Shown here: positions 25,391-32,878 of the stretch, one piece after another
Layout: each line of letters opens with the position of its first letter
Numbering within the stretch: position 1 is the stretch's first letter
DNA from: Ruminococcus sp. AM22-13
GTDB taxonomy: Bacteria > Bacillota > Clostridia > Lachnospirales > Lachnospiraceae
Assembly: GCF_003471165.1 (NCBI RefSeq)
Contig: NZ_QRIL01000005.1
Span: forward strand, 1-64,000
Length of the DNA stretch: 64,000 bases
Direction: 5' to 3'
Notes under the pieces: generated by a model
What the model was told of the DNA's origin: nothing
Database searches by the model: none
The model's input: the letters and a program-made list of their open reading frames with translations, nothing else
Program-made: the position numbers and the translations under genes

Positions 25391-26457
25391 TGAACCCTCC
25401 TCCTTTTCCAGATTGTAACAGAAATACATACTAATATAACTGATGAAATTACAAGAATAATCTGATTTATGTTTGACATTTTGGCTACATGTGTTTCAAA
25501 AAATCTGCCAGGGAATCGCACCATAATAGAGAACGGTCTCATATAATAAATATCATTCTTCATGGTCAGCATATTTGAATATATAATGTGTAAAAACAAG
25601 ATTGGTGCTGCCGGAAGCGGATTTTTAAATATTAATGCTGTAATTGTATAGACACAACATATCATCAAAAGATTCGGAACAATATAGATCAGAGAATTCA
25701 CGCAAAAATCAATTGGTGTTACTGGAAAGCCCGATTCTAAAGACGTTTTCAAACACAGCATAAAGAATATAACATTCAAAATCACTAATACTCCCAGCAT
25801 ACTAATGAATCCGCTTATTACTTTCCCACATATATATTGGATTGCCGTAACAGGCTTTGTATGTAATAATTCATAGGTACTTTTTCGTGTATCCTGAATA
25901 AATAAAAATGATAGCAAGACTGTTGCAAAAAAGGCCATATGCAATCCTGCAAAATCCGTAAATTTTTTGGCAAAGTACCAGGAAAAAGAATGTTCGGATA
26001 ATTTCCGCTCGATATAATGATTGATTTCTTCTGCTGTCCCCTTATGAATTTCAAGGTCCTCATAAGCATATATTGCATTATAATAGCCATATTGGGATTC
26101 CAAAAACTCAGAAGCAGTCTTTACATCCATATTCTGAATTTCTTTCATTACATGATCTGCTTCCTGCCTGCTAAATCCAAAACCATTTTTGGAGGTGTCC
26201 ATTAACGTCTCTTTGATCGTATCTTCCCACTCCCTTCTTCTTTCTTTATCATCAGATGTGGGAATGTACCCATCCATGACATCAGCATCTTCCAATGCTA
26301 CGTCATTTTGTGTGATCTGTTCATTCTGTTTGATATAATGAATTTGCAAATACGATGACAGACATTGATACATACTGGCAACTATAATAATCAAGCCAAT
26401 CCACAAAACAGGGTTCTTTAAATAATCAAGTATACTTCTTTTTATGATTGTTTTCAT
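25387..26457 (-). CDS. ABC-2-type permease with extracytoplasmic domain
   Basis: ATG at 26457 (MKTIIKRSILDYLKNPVLW) follows GGAAGAG; the frame is open further upstream without a good site. One transmembrane helix (about residues 15-35) is followed by about 130 hydrophilic residues expected outside the membrane. Five more helices then occur (FATVLLSFLFIQD, FISMLGVLVILNVIFFMLC and others). This is the layout of ABC-2 permeases such as those of lantibiotic/bacitracin exporters. The phrase TRKSTYELLHTKPVTAIQY is typical of the cytoplasmic coupling segment. Confidence 0.78.
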   Translation of the reverse strand: MKTIIKRSILDYLKNPVLWIGLIIIVASMYQCLSSYLQIHYIKQNEQITQNDVALEDADVMDGYIPTSDDKERRREWEDTIKETLMDTSKNGFGFSRQEADHVMKEIQNMDVKTASEFLESQYGYYNAIYAYEDLEIHKGTAEEINHYIERKLSEHSFSWYFAKKFTDFAGLHMAFFATVLLSFLFIQDTRKSTYELLHTKPVTAIQYICGKVISGFISMLGVLVILNVIFFMLCLKTSLESGFPVTPIDFCVNSLIYIVPNLLMICCVYTITALIFKNPLPAAPILFLHIIYSNMLTMKNDIYYMRPFSIMVRFPGRFFETHVAKMSNINQIILVISSVILVCISVTIWKRRRVH

Positions 26458-26573
26458 TGTATCTCTTCCTTTCTTTATTTCTTTAACAACATCATACAAA
26501 TCAATTCTCAATAAATTCACAATAAAAAAGACTAAAACCACTTTATTTGTGATTTCAGCCTTATAAAGTATTT

Positions 26574-27752
26574 TTATTCAGCTTTGAAAAGAGCTTCTAC
26601 ATGAGCACCGCCTTGTCTGGCATTATATATTTTCAAATTTCCTCCATGCTTTTCACAGAAAATACGAGAAATATACATACCAAGGCCAAAATGCTTTAAA
26701 TCATCTTGTGGATTCTTATGATAAAATGGTTCTGTTACTTTTTCCTCAGTATCCACAAATCCTATTCCATCATCTTCAACAGAAATTATAAGAAAACCAT
26801 CCTTTTTCTTTATCTGCAAAACAATACTTTTTTGTGCATATCGAACCGCATTTTCCAGTAAGTTGTCTGCCACTTCCATGACAAGTTCCTCATCCACTTT
26901 CACAATGTTTTGTTCCTGCACTCTTTCTACCTTACATAATTTACTTTCCTTCTTGGACAGCATGGCAGCTTCTGCCTCAATCTTTTTTGCCAGTTCCGAT
27001 AATTCTATCTCTGAGCATTGCAGTTCCCTCTGTTCTAAATGGGACATTTTTCTCATGTTTTCCGTGAAATGCTCTATACGGTCAATCTGATACATGCCTG
27101 TTTGTAAGATATCAATAACATCCTCTGTTTTTATACTCTCAGCAGAAACAAACTCTAAGAGCATTTCCTGATACCCACGCAATATGGAAAGTGGAGAACG
27201 TATATCATGTGCAATTGCATTCCGCAAAGCCTTCTCGTCATCAATCATTCGCCACATCTTTCTATTGTTATCTGCTAAAGCACTTCGCATCATTTCAAAT
27301 TCTTTACACAAAGTTCCCATCTCATCTTTATTTTCATAGGACACATGAAAATCCAGTTCATTATCTGCAATCATTTGTGAGGCATCTTTTAGTTCCTGTA
27401 GAGGTGTCTTTAACTTATTTTTATAAAAAAAGAATACCGCAGCAACACTCCCAACAATCGAAAAAATAAGTACCGAATATGTTTCCATAAAGTCACACAT
27501 TTCCGAAAAATGATAGTCCAAACGATTCATCTGCGATTGATTAGGTCTTGATATCTCAATCTCGTATTTCTTTCCATATTGCTGAAACACGTCCGTATAA
27601 TCTGCATAATCAATATATTTTTCCCATATTTTATTCTGCATATTTCTTGCAAAATGAACTGTAAATCCAGATAACAGAAATGCTGCCGTTAAGCTAATCA
27701 CAAAATAAAGCAGAATTGTTTTTTTCAGTGACAAGTTTCTTATTTTTTCCAT
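26574..27752 (-). CDS. Sensor histidine kinase
   Basis: 392 residues from ATG 27752. Two transmembrane helices (about 13-34 and 93-110) flank a short extracellular loop. A HAMP-like linker (KTPLQELKDASQMIADNELD) precedes the HisKA box NAIAHDIRSPLSILRGYQEM with His182. The HATPase motifs are NLLENAVRYA, VEDDGIGF and HFGLGMYIS. It overlaps the regulator stop by 13 bp, so the two genes are translated together. With the exporter genes downstream it forms a typical drug-sensing module. The ligand is unknown. Confidence 0.9.
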   Translation of the reverse strand: MEKIRNLSLKKTILLYFVISLTAAFLLSGFTVHFARNMQNKIWEKYIDYADYTDVFQQYGKKYEIEISRPNQSQMNRLDYHFSEMCDFMETYSVLIFSIVGSVAAVFFFYKNKLKTPLQELKDASQMIADNELDFHVSYENKDEMGTLCKEFEMMRSALADNNRKMWRMIDDEKALRNAIAHDIRSPLSILRGYQEMLLEFVSAESIKTEDVIDILQTGMYQIDRIEHFTENMRKMSHLEQRELQCSEIELSELAKKIEAEAAMLSKKESKLCKVERVQEQNIVKVDEELVMEVADNLLENAVRYAQKSIVLQIKKKDGFLIISVEDDGIGFVDTEEKVTEPFYHKNPQDDLKHFGLGMYISRIFCEKHGGNLKIYNARQGGAHVEALFKAE

Positions 27753-28414
27753 CGGTATCCAATCCCCCATACAGTTTCTATGTATTCTTTTTCTGAATAA
27801 TCCGCTATTTTTTTCCTTATACGCCGTACTAATTCCGTTATCGTTCTACTGTCCCCTTCCGCATCATATCCACAGACTTGTGCATATATACGTTCTTTAT
27901 CAAACACCTGCCCTGGATGCATGGATAAGAATTCAATAATCTGATATTCAATTTTTGTGAACTCTATCCTGTGTCCAGCTATAGCTACTATTTTTTCAGA
28001 ATAATCAATCAGCATTTCATCCATGAAACGGTATTCCGTTTTTTGTTGATGCCTTTCTTCTCTCTTTATGTTTGTGACAATCCTTGCTTCCAACTCCCGA
28101 AGACTAAATGGTTTCGTAATATAATCATCCCCACCCGAAAGCAACCCATTAATTTTATCATCTTCATCAACTCTTGCTGTTAGAAACAAAATCGGACATA
28201 ACACTTTACTGCGTATCAGACGACATACTTCAATCCCATCCATACGTGGCATGTTGATATCCAATAAAATAATATCCGGTTTCATTTTTATTTTATTTAA
28301 TGCTTCCATTCCATCTGTAGCCGTAATGGTTTCATATTGTTTCATATTAAAATAACTACAAAGCATTTTCACCAATTCTTTATCATCATCGACAACTAAA
28401 ATCTTGTAGTTCAT
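27740..28414 (-). CDS. OmpR-family response regulator
   Basis: Receiver domain with ILVVDDD (residues 5-11), phospho-acceptor Asp52 (ILLDINMPRMDG) and KPF lysine (DYITKPFSLREL), then a winged-helix domain ending ETVWGIGYRWKK. ATG at 28414 is chosen because GGAGGTGG lies upstream; the frame extends further without a site. It is first in the second exporter/two-component module and probably regulates the operon 23858-28414. The pair is not closely similar to the 2998-7057 module, so the two were probably acquired separately. Confidence 0.9.
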   Translation of the reverse strand: MNYKILVVDDDKELVKMLCSYFNMKQYETITATDGMEALNKIKMKPDIILLDINMPRMDGIEVCRLIRSKVLCPILFLTARVDEDDKINGLLSGGDDYITKPFSLRELEARIVTNIKREERHQQKTEYRFMDEMLIDYSEKIVAIAGHRIEFTKIEYQIIEFLSMHPGQVFDKERIYAQVCGYDAEGDSRTITELVRRIRKKIADYSEKEYIETVWGIGYRWKK

Positions 28415-28634
28415 CCAAACCACCTCCAGTATCCATATTATACGATAAAAAACAATGAAATCACAACAAGAGTACATGAAGAACGTACGCATAATATATC
28501 TTTTTTCTCAATTCCTGCTCAATTTCCACTCAATGTCTTTTACCTCCGATTTTCGTATGCTTATCTCACAGCAAAGCAGTACCACACCGGTATGACCTGC
28601 TGAATCAATCAATACGAAAACGGAGGTATTTTTT

Positions 28635-28690
28635 ATGCGAGAACTCAGAAACACAAAAATCATTGCTGTAGATGTACCTGAAAAGGAGGG
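28635..28690 (+). pseudogene. ParM-like gene, 5' remnant
   Basis: After a ribosome-binding site (GGAGG at 28622), the reading MRELRNTKIIAVD matches what I recall as the opening of the actin-like ParM proteins found upstream of repA in Firmicute ICEs. The actin fold that should follow is absent, and the sequence goes straight into the repA leader. An internal deletion of almost the entire gene explains this. The short length makes the call tentative. Confidence 0.45.
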
Positions 28691-28698
28691 GATAAACC

Positions 28699-29320
28699 AT
28701 GCAGAACAATATCCGCAACACAAACCTGCCATCTTATATGATGTTTCCCCGTTTCCTTCTGGACATGGAAATAAACGAAACTGCCAAAATGCTTTATATT
28801 ATCCTGCTCGACCGGGCAAGGCTTTCCCAGAAAAATGAGGGCTGGTCAGATACAGATGGTCATGTGTTCATTTACTTTACGATTGAAGCGCTGGCAGAAG
28901 TTCTCCACAAAAGCCAGATGACGGTTAAAACTGCTCTGGCAGTACTGGAAAACAGGAACTTATCTTCCGAAAACGGCAGGGACCCGGACAACCCAATCGG
29001 ATTTATGTAAAACTTCCAAAAGAAACCATCCACTATACAGACAGATTTCTTTCCCTAAGACAGACAGAAAACTGTCTGGTAATAAGAAAGAGATAAAAAA
29101 GAACAATTTAGCAATAAGAGGGAGTAAGGAGCCACTCTCACCCTATGGAAAATTTCAAAATGTTTTTCTGTCAGAGAAAGAGCTGGAAGATATACAGCAG
29201 ACAATCCCTGACTGGAAGGATTATATTGAACGCTTATCCGGTTATATGGCTTCTACCGGAAAGCAATATCAGAACCACGCAGCTACCATCATCAGTTGGG
29301 CAAAAAGAAGTAATTCATGA
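28699..29320 (+). pseudogene. RepA replication initiator of an ICE, frameshifted
   Basis: RepA_N-type initiator. From ATG 28699 (GGAGGGG upstream) the product reads NLPSYMMFPRFLLDMEINE, AKMLYIILLDRARLSQKNEG and FTIEALAEVLHKSQMTVKTA. Loss of one base near 28958 shifts the frame; the true continuation (LIFRKRQGPGQPNRIYVKLP, ETIHYTDRFLSLR) is out of frame. A second shift precedes the C-terminal domain SPYGKFQNVFLSEKELEDIQ, with SGYMASTGKQYQNHAATI, ending in TGA at 29318. It would have initiated copying of a circular ICE form. Dead as it stands. Confidence 0.8.
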
Positions 29321-29960
29321 TTGGATGAATCATTTTAATCCAATACTGAATAAATACAACACCGTTAAAAAGAAACTCAAAGCTAAAGTTACGGAACGGA
29401 AAAAACTGAATGTGCAAAAGGATAAAACCAGTATTTTGAATCCCATCCAGCATATAAAATTGAATCAGCAGCTTACAACCGTTACCGAAGAAATTGAAGA
29501 ACTGAAATCAAGGAAAGAGCAGCTAATCTTCCAGGCACAATGCTCTACTGATAAAGATATGATAAATCTATCCAAGAAATATGACCAGATGAATAACAAT
29601 CTTGATATTCTTGATTCTCAGGACATCTCCCTTAAAAAACAGCTCGAAAAAGACGCCGCTGCTTTCCGGGAAGAAAAATTTCGTCCTGATCCAGAACAAT
29701 ACACAGAATTGCTGGACACCAGAATCCAGATACGTCCTGATTTTCAGGATAAGCTGATAGAGCAACTCAAAGGTACTTTCGGTAAATATTATGACTATCA
29801 CCGTCGTGATATTGCAGCCAATGAGGTGGATTATCTCAATGTAGAAGATCCTGATGTCTTCTCCCATCGTGCATGGGAACTGGAATATCAGAGGAAACGG
29901 GAAATACGGCGAAATCAGCCTGCTCGGACTAAGAAAAAATCATATGATATAGAATTGTAA
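29321..29960 (+). pseudogene. MobA/MobL-type relaxase, C-terminal fragment
   Basis: The open frame reads a long helical region (YNTVKKKLKAKVTERKKLN, VTEEIEELKSRKEQLIFQAQ) and then a tail RPDPEQYTELLDTRIQIRP to KYYDYHRRDIAANEVDYL, ending TKKKSYDIEL. This is the C-terminal part of the large relaxases that nick the transfer origin of such ICEs, whose ends are similar (SFDMEL-like). The N-terminal HUH nuclease domain is missing and the fragment is fused directly to the repA end, indicating a large deletion. The frame continues upstream into repA DNA to 29145 but that part is out of the repA frame. Confidence 0.65.
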
Positions 29961-30018
29961 CCGTCTTTGAATAGATAATATGTTCTTACAAATCTCTTGT
30001 TCAAAAATGAGTTTTTTC

Positions 30019-30058
30019 AAAAAAGCGTATGGATCTAAAACTTCCATACGCCTTTTTA
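30019..30058. terminator. Bidirectional terminator
   Basis: Stem GCGTATGGA / TCCATACGC (30025-30033, 30043-30051) with a 9-nt loop, preceded by AAAAAA and followed by TTTTT. It can end plus-strand transcripts from the relaxase remnant and minus-strand transcripts of the lipoprotein gene. Confidence 0.85.
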
Positions 30059-30100
30059 TATTCCGTTCTTCAAATTGTCTAAAAGTTGACTAAAAATATA

Positions 30101-30481
30101 TCACCGTTCATATGATGCAATAATTTCTTTGCTATCTGCTGTTTTATAATCAATTGTTCCCAAATTACCAATCAAGTCAAATGTCATATCTGCATTAACC
30201 TGCAATTGATCTTCAAGTTTGACTGCCGACGGCTCATCTTTTAGAAAAACTGTTAATCCATAAGGCTCTGTTTCAGACTGTATCTCTATACTGTCATATG
30301 AGTATCCCTCTGGATACTCTTGACCGCTTACAATATTTATAACATTTGAAGAATCTCCTACATAATCTGTCTTATACTGCGATAAATCAGGAATTTCGTA
30401 CAGTTTTTCTTTTTTTCCGCACGCTGAAATCAACATGATTGATACGGCAACTAACATAATTGCAAGTACTTTTTTCTTCAT
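30101..30481 (-). CDS. DUF4825-type lipoprotein
   Basis: 126 residues with a lipoprotein signal peptide: MKKK, a hydrophobic core, then the lipobox LISAC (lipidated Cys21). The mature part has VGDSSNVINIVSGQEYPEGY, which fits DUF4825 proteins (the domain that also follows M56/BlaR-like peptidases). It would be anchored on the outer face of the membrane. Function is unknown; antibiotic-sensing links exist for some DUF4825 proteins. Stand-alone gene between a terminator and yjdF. Confidence 0.75.
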   Translation of the reverse strand: MKKKVLAIMLVAVSIMLISACGKKEKLYEIPDLSQYKTDYVGDSSNVINIVSGQEYPEGYSYDSIEIQSETEPYGLTVFLKDEPSAVKLEDQLQVNADMTFDLIGNLGTIDYKTADSKEIIASYER

Positions 30482-30542
30482 AGAAACACCTCACGAAAGC
30501 TTTATTCAACACTTTTCGATTTGAGTAAAAGTCCAAGGGACT

Positions 30543-30959
30543 TTAATGTCCCTTATGCTTTTCTCTTTTCTTTCGCTGTTTCAGTTCAAACATTCGCTGC
30601 TCTTCTGCCTCTTTTTTCTTGAGGCTTTTCTCTTTGCGTTCCTGCTTGTTCTGTTCCTGCTGTAATTTCAACGCCTGTTGCGATTTTGTACCAATGCCTA
30701 TTTCCAGCATCTGCTTCTTTGCTTCCCGCTGCATCCGTTTCGGATTTCTTTTGATATCCTTTACAACAGTTTCAACAACCGGACTGAATTTCAAACTGAA
30801 ATAGCACTTTTGAATATATTCCTGTACTTCATAATCTTTTGGCTCTGCACCAAATGTTACCTTTGCCACAGATAGTTTGCCATCTTCGATGCGTTCAAAG
30901 ATTCCCACCCAAAACGGCTCTTCAAAAAATACTGTCAGCTTTCCATTTACTTTGTCCAT
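30543..30959 (-). CDS. yjdF: YjdF family protein (DUF2992)
   Basis: 138 residues. The N-terminal domain has KLTVFFEEPFWVGIFERIED and AKVTFGAEPKDYEVQEYI, the YjdF core; the C-terminal half is a highly charged coiled region (QEQNKQERKEKSLKKKEAEE). AGGAGGG precedes the ATG. YjdF has no proven biochemical role. Its mRNA leader in Firmicutes often carries a riboswitch that responds to azaaromatic compounds, so a role in handling such toxins is suspected. A structured leader is present here. Confidence 0.85.
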   Translation of the reverse strand: MDKVNGKLTVFFEEPFWVGIFERIEDGKLSVAKVTFGAEPKDYEVQEYIQKCYFSLKFSPVVETVVKDIKRNPKRMQREAKKQMLEIGIGTKSQQALKLQQEQNKQERKEKSLKKKEAEEQRMFELKQRKKREKHKGH

Positions 30960-30964
30960 AAGAA

Positions 30965-31115
30965 TCCCTCCTAAAATTGATTGAACAAAGAATGGACAAC
31001 CCGGAGGGGCAGGTTACTTACCCTATTTATATAGGACGGCCGGGCTACCTACCGGCTCTGGCACATCAAAGATGTACGTTGCGTTTTTATCTTTGCTTTT
31101 ATAATCAAGCCATAT
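30965..31115 (-). ncRNA. yjdF (azaaromatic) riboswitch candidate
   Basis: The 150 nt upstream of yjdF are GC-rich and structured in an otherwise AT-rich setting. A CATC/GATG hairpin near 31065 and pairings such as GCCGG...CCGGC near 31045 are visible, and a pyrimidine segment CCCCTCC (31002-31008) could pair with the ribosome-binding site AGGAGGG. That fits translational control. The class is assigned by position and general shape, since yjdF riboswitches lie directly upstream of yjdF. Confidence 0.6.
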
Positions 31116-31232
31116 GGCACGATTAACTTAATTCTGAAACTTCTAAGTTACTTTTTATGCTAAATAGCGAAACCATCACCTTTTGAGAAAAGGTTTATAC
31201 TCCACTTAGGGAGATATCATTTAACTCACCAT

Positions 31233-32087
31233 TTAAAAATCAATATCGGTATACTTATTTTTCAACTTGTAAAATGCTATTATTACGCTTGTATAATATT
31301 GCATCATCCAATCATACCATATTTCTTTGCTATAATCGTTCTTTTGATCTGCACGATTATGGCGAATATTATAACCATTAACTATACCAAAAATCAACTT
31401 ATCATGTTCATTTTTAGGAACTTCATACTCAGCATTTAAAGTATCTTTTACTTCTTCACGTTCACTTTCCAAAATATCGGCAAGAATATTAATAGCTTTC
31501 TTTTTCTGTTCCAAATTGGCATCAAAACGATAATACATTTCTGTGGCTGTTACTAATTGCTCATATACTGAATCGGGTAAATCAGACCCGTCATATTCTA
31601 ACTGTTCACGCAACGCACCGTTAGGTATTTGCATTATAAATCCATTTGTCGGTTCAAGATAATATCCCTCTTTATATGCACGTAAGATATTATTAATTTG
31701 TTCAGCAAATTCTTCCTTTTGTGCTTCATTTTCAAACTGATCTGTTTCATAGTTATAAACACCAATATGGTCGTATAAAATCTCAATCACTGAAAACAAT
31801 GTCTGCTCATCATATTCTTCAAGATATTGCCAAATTGGCCAAACCTCTTTATCCTGTAAGCATGTTGCAAAATACACTTCCGGTGATGGCAACAAACTTG
31901 GTGGTAAAATCTGCTCCGAATCCTGTGTATAAGGAATTTGCCTCCACACTCCTCTTGTAGCCACTTCAAAATACTCTTTATCACAAAAATATTGATATAC
32001 CTGTCTGAAATACTGTAATAACTCATCAAAATCTATCTGTAGTTGCTTTGTAAGTAAACCATGTCTTTCTGCGTAATATTTTTTCAT
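31233..32087 (-). CDS. Hypothetical protein with C-terminal helical domain
   Basis: 284 residues, unrecognised in its first 200. The C-terminal segment DKLIFGIVNGYNIRHNRADQ, then EIWYDWMMQYYTSVIIAFYK, resembles the ending of several small island proteins with a histidine-rich I-R-H-x motif before a final helix. An abortive-infection link is a weak guess based on that and on the genomic setting. TAAGGAG precedes the ATG. A 50-codon gene lies 24 bp upstream on the same strand, and the two may be an operon. No membrane segment or signal peptide. Confidence 0.55.
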   Translation of the reverse strand: MKKYYAERHGLLTKQLQIDFDELLQYFRQVYQYFCDKEYFEVATRGVWRQIPYTQDSEQILPPSLLPSPEVYFATCLQDKEVWPIWQYLEEYDEQTLFSVIEILYDHIGVYNYETDQFENEAQKEEFAEQINNILRAYKEGYYLEPTNGFIMQIPNGALREQLEYDGSDLPDSVYEQLVTATEMYYRFDANLEQKKKAINILADILESEREEVKDTLNAEYEVPKNEHDKLIFGIVNGYNIRHNRADQKNDYSKEIWYDWMMQYYTSVIIAFYKLKNKYTDIDF

Positions 32088-32111
32088 ATTTTTCTGTTCT
32101 CCTTATGTCAA

Positions 32112-32264
32112 CTAAAAATTGCCTTGTTCATTTTTAATACTATTTTCCATTAATCTAATCAAATCATCAATGAATGCATTACAGATTTCCCCAAAGTCAT
32201 AAGCCTTATATTCGCAGGCAAATTGATTTGCAATTACATTTCTTAATTCATCAACTTTCCTCAT
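32112..32264 (-). CDS. Small hypothetical protein, 50 aa
   Basis: Product MRKVDELRNVIANQFACEYK continues AYDFGEICNAFIDDLIRLME and ends NEQGNF. Helical and acidic. The ribosome-binding site is weak. The stop is 24 bp before the start of the 284-aa gene, so it could be a cotranscribed partner. No known family. Confidence 0.4.
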   Translation of the reverse strand: MRKVDELRNVIANQFACEYKAYDFGEICNAFIDDLIRLMENSIKNEQGNF

Positions 32265-32443
32265 TTCTGTCTGTTCAATCTAATAGTATTATTTTACCAT
32301 ATCACTTGTTTTTTTACCATCTTCAAAAGAGCAATAGCAAAAAAGCTGATCAAGAATCATAACCTTCCAATATTTTCTCGCTCTGCATCTGTTCCGTGTA
32401 AATAGATTGCTTTCCGGCACGTGAAAAAATTGTTTGTAGAAAC

Positions 32444-32469
32444 GGTAAAAAGCTCCCGAAGGAGCTTTC
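32444..32469 (-). terminator. Terminator of tnpV/rlmD transcript
   Basis: Stem AAAGCTCC / GGAGCTTT with CGAA loop (32449-32468), followed on the minus strand by TTTTTACC. It lies 8 bp downstream of the tnpV stop. Confidence 0.85.
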
Positions 32470-32475
32470 CACACT

Positions 32476-32847
32476 TTAAATATAGACCAATTCTTTTAAC
32501 ACAATCTCTTCCGCTACATTCCGGATGTTATTTACAACTCCAACCCACGCCATCTGATCACGAGCTTTTAAATCCTCTGTAACGCCTTGCTTCTCCATCA
32601 TCTGATGCACCAGAACTTCCATTCTCTCCTGCGCTTCATCATCCACAAGATTCAGATGTTCCACCAGTCTGTCTTCCAACATATACAGTGAATACATTGC
32701 CGGACAATGCTCTTTCAGATACGTTTTCCGCATTATTCCATATTTTCCATAATGCGGTTCTTCATCTGTACTGACAAGATTCGGATAGTAAATTCCGTCT
32801 GCTCCCAGTGTGTAGGTTCCACCCATTTTTTCAAATGTGCTTTTCAT
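32476..32847 (-). CDS. TnpV-like transposon protein
   Basis: 123 residues: GGTYTLGADGIYYPNLVSTD, GKYGIMRKTYLKEH, then AMYSLYMLEDRLVEHL and MAWVGVVNNIRNVAEEIVLK, ending LVYI. This matches TnpV, the small protein of Tn4451/Tn4453-type elements that also occurs widely in Lachnospiraceae islands. Its role in transposition is not established. It lies 31 bp downstream of the rlmD stop on the same strand, which marks the junction between the chromosome and the accessory island. GGAGG precedes the ATG. Confidence 0.8.
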   Translation of the reverse strand: MKSTFEKMGGTYTLGADGIYYPNLVSTDEEPHYGKYGIMRKTYLKEHCPAMYSLYMLEDRLVEHLNLVDDEAQERMEVLVHQMMEKQGVTEDLKARDQMAWVGVVNNIRNVAEEIVLKELVYI

Positions 32848-32878
32848 GTGTTATTCCTCCTTGAAATCAGCGATATCC

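Noticed and set aside
29145..29320. N-terminal part of the 271-codon frame ahead of the relaxase fragment
   Set aside because: In this stretch another frame carries the RepA C-terminal domain; the longer frame is only open by chance there.
32289..32474. 61-codon minus-strand frame
   Set aside because: It overlaps the tnpV terminator, has no ribosome-binding site and no family.
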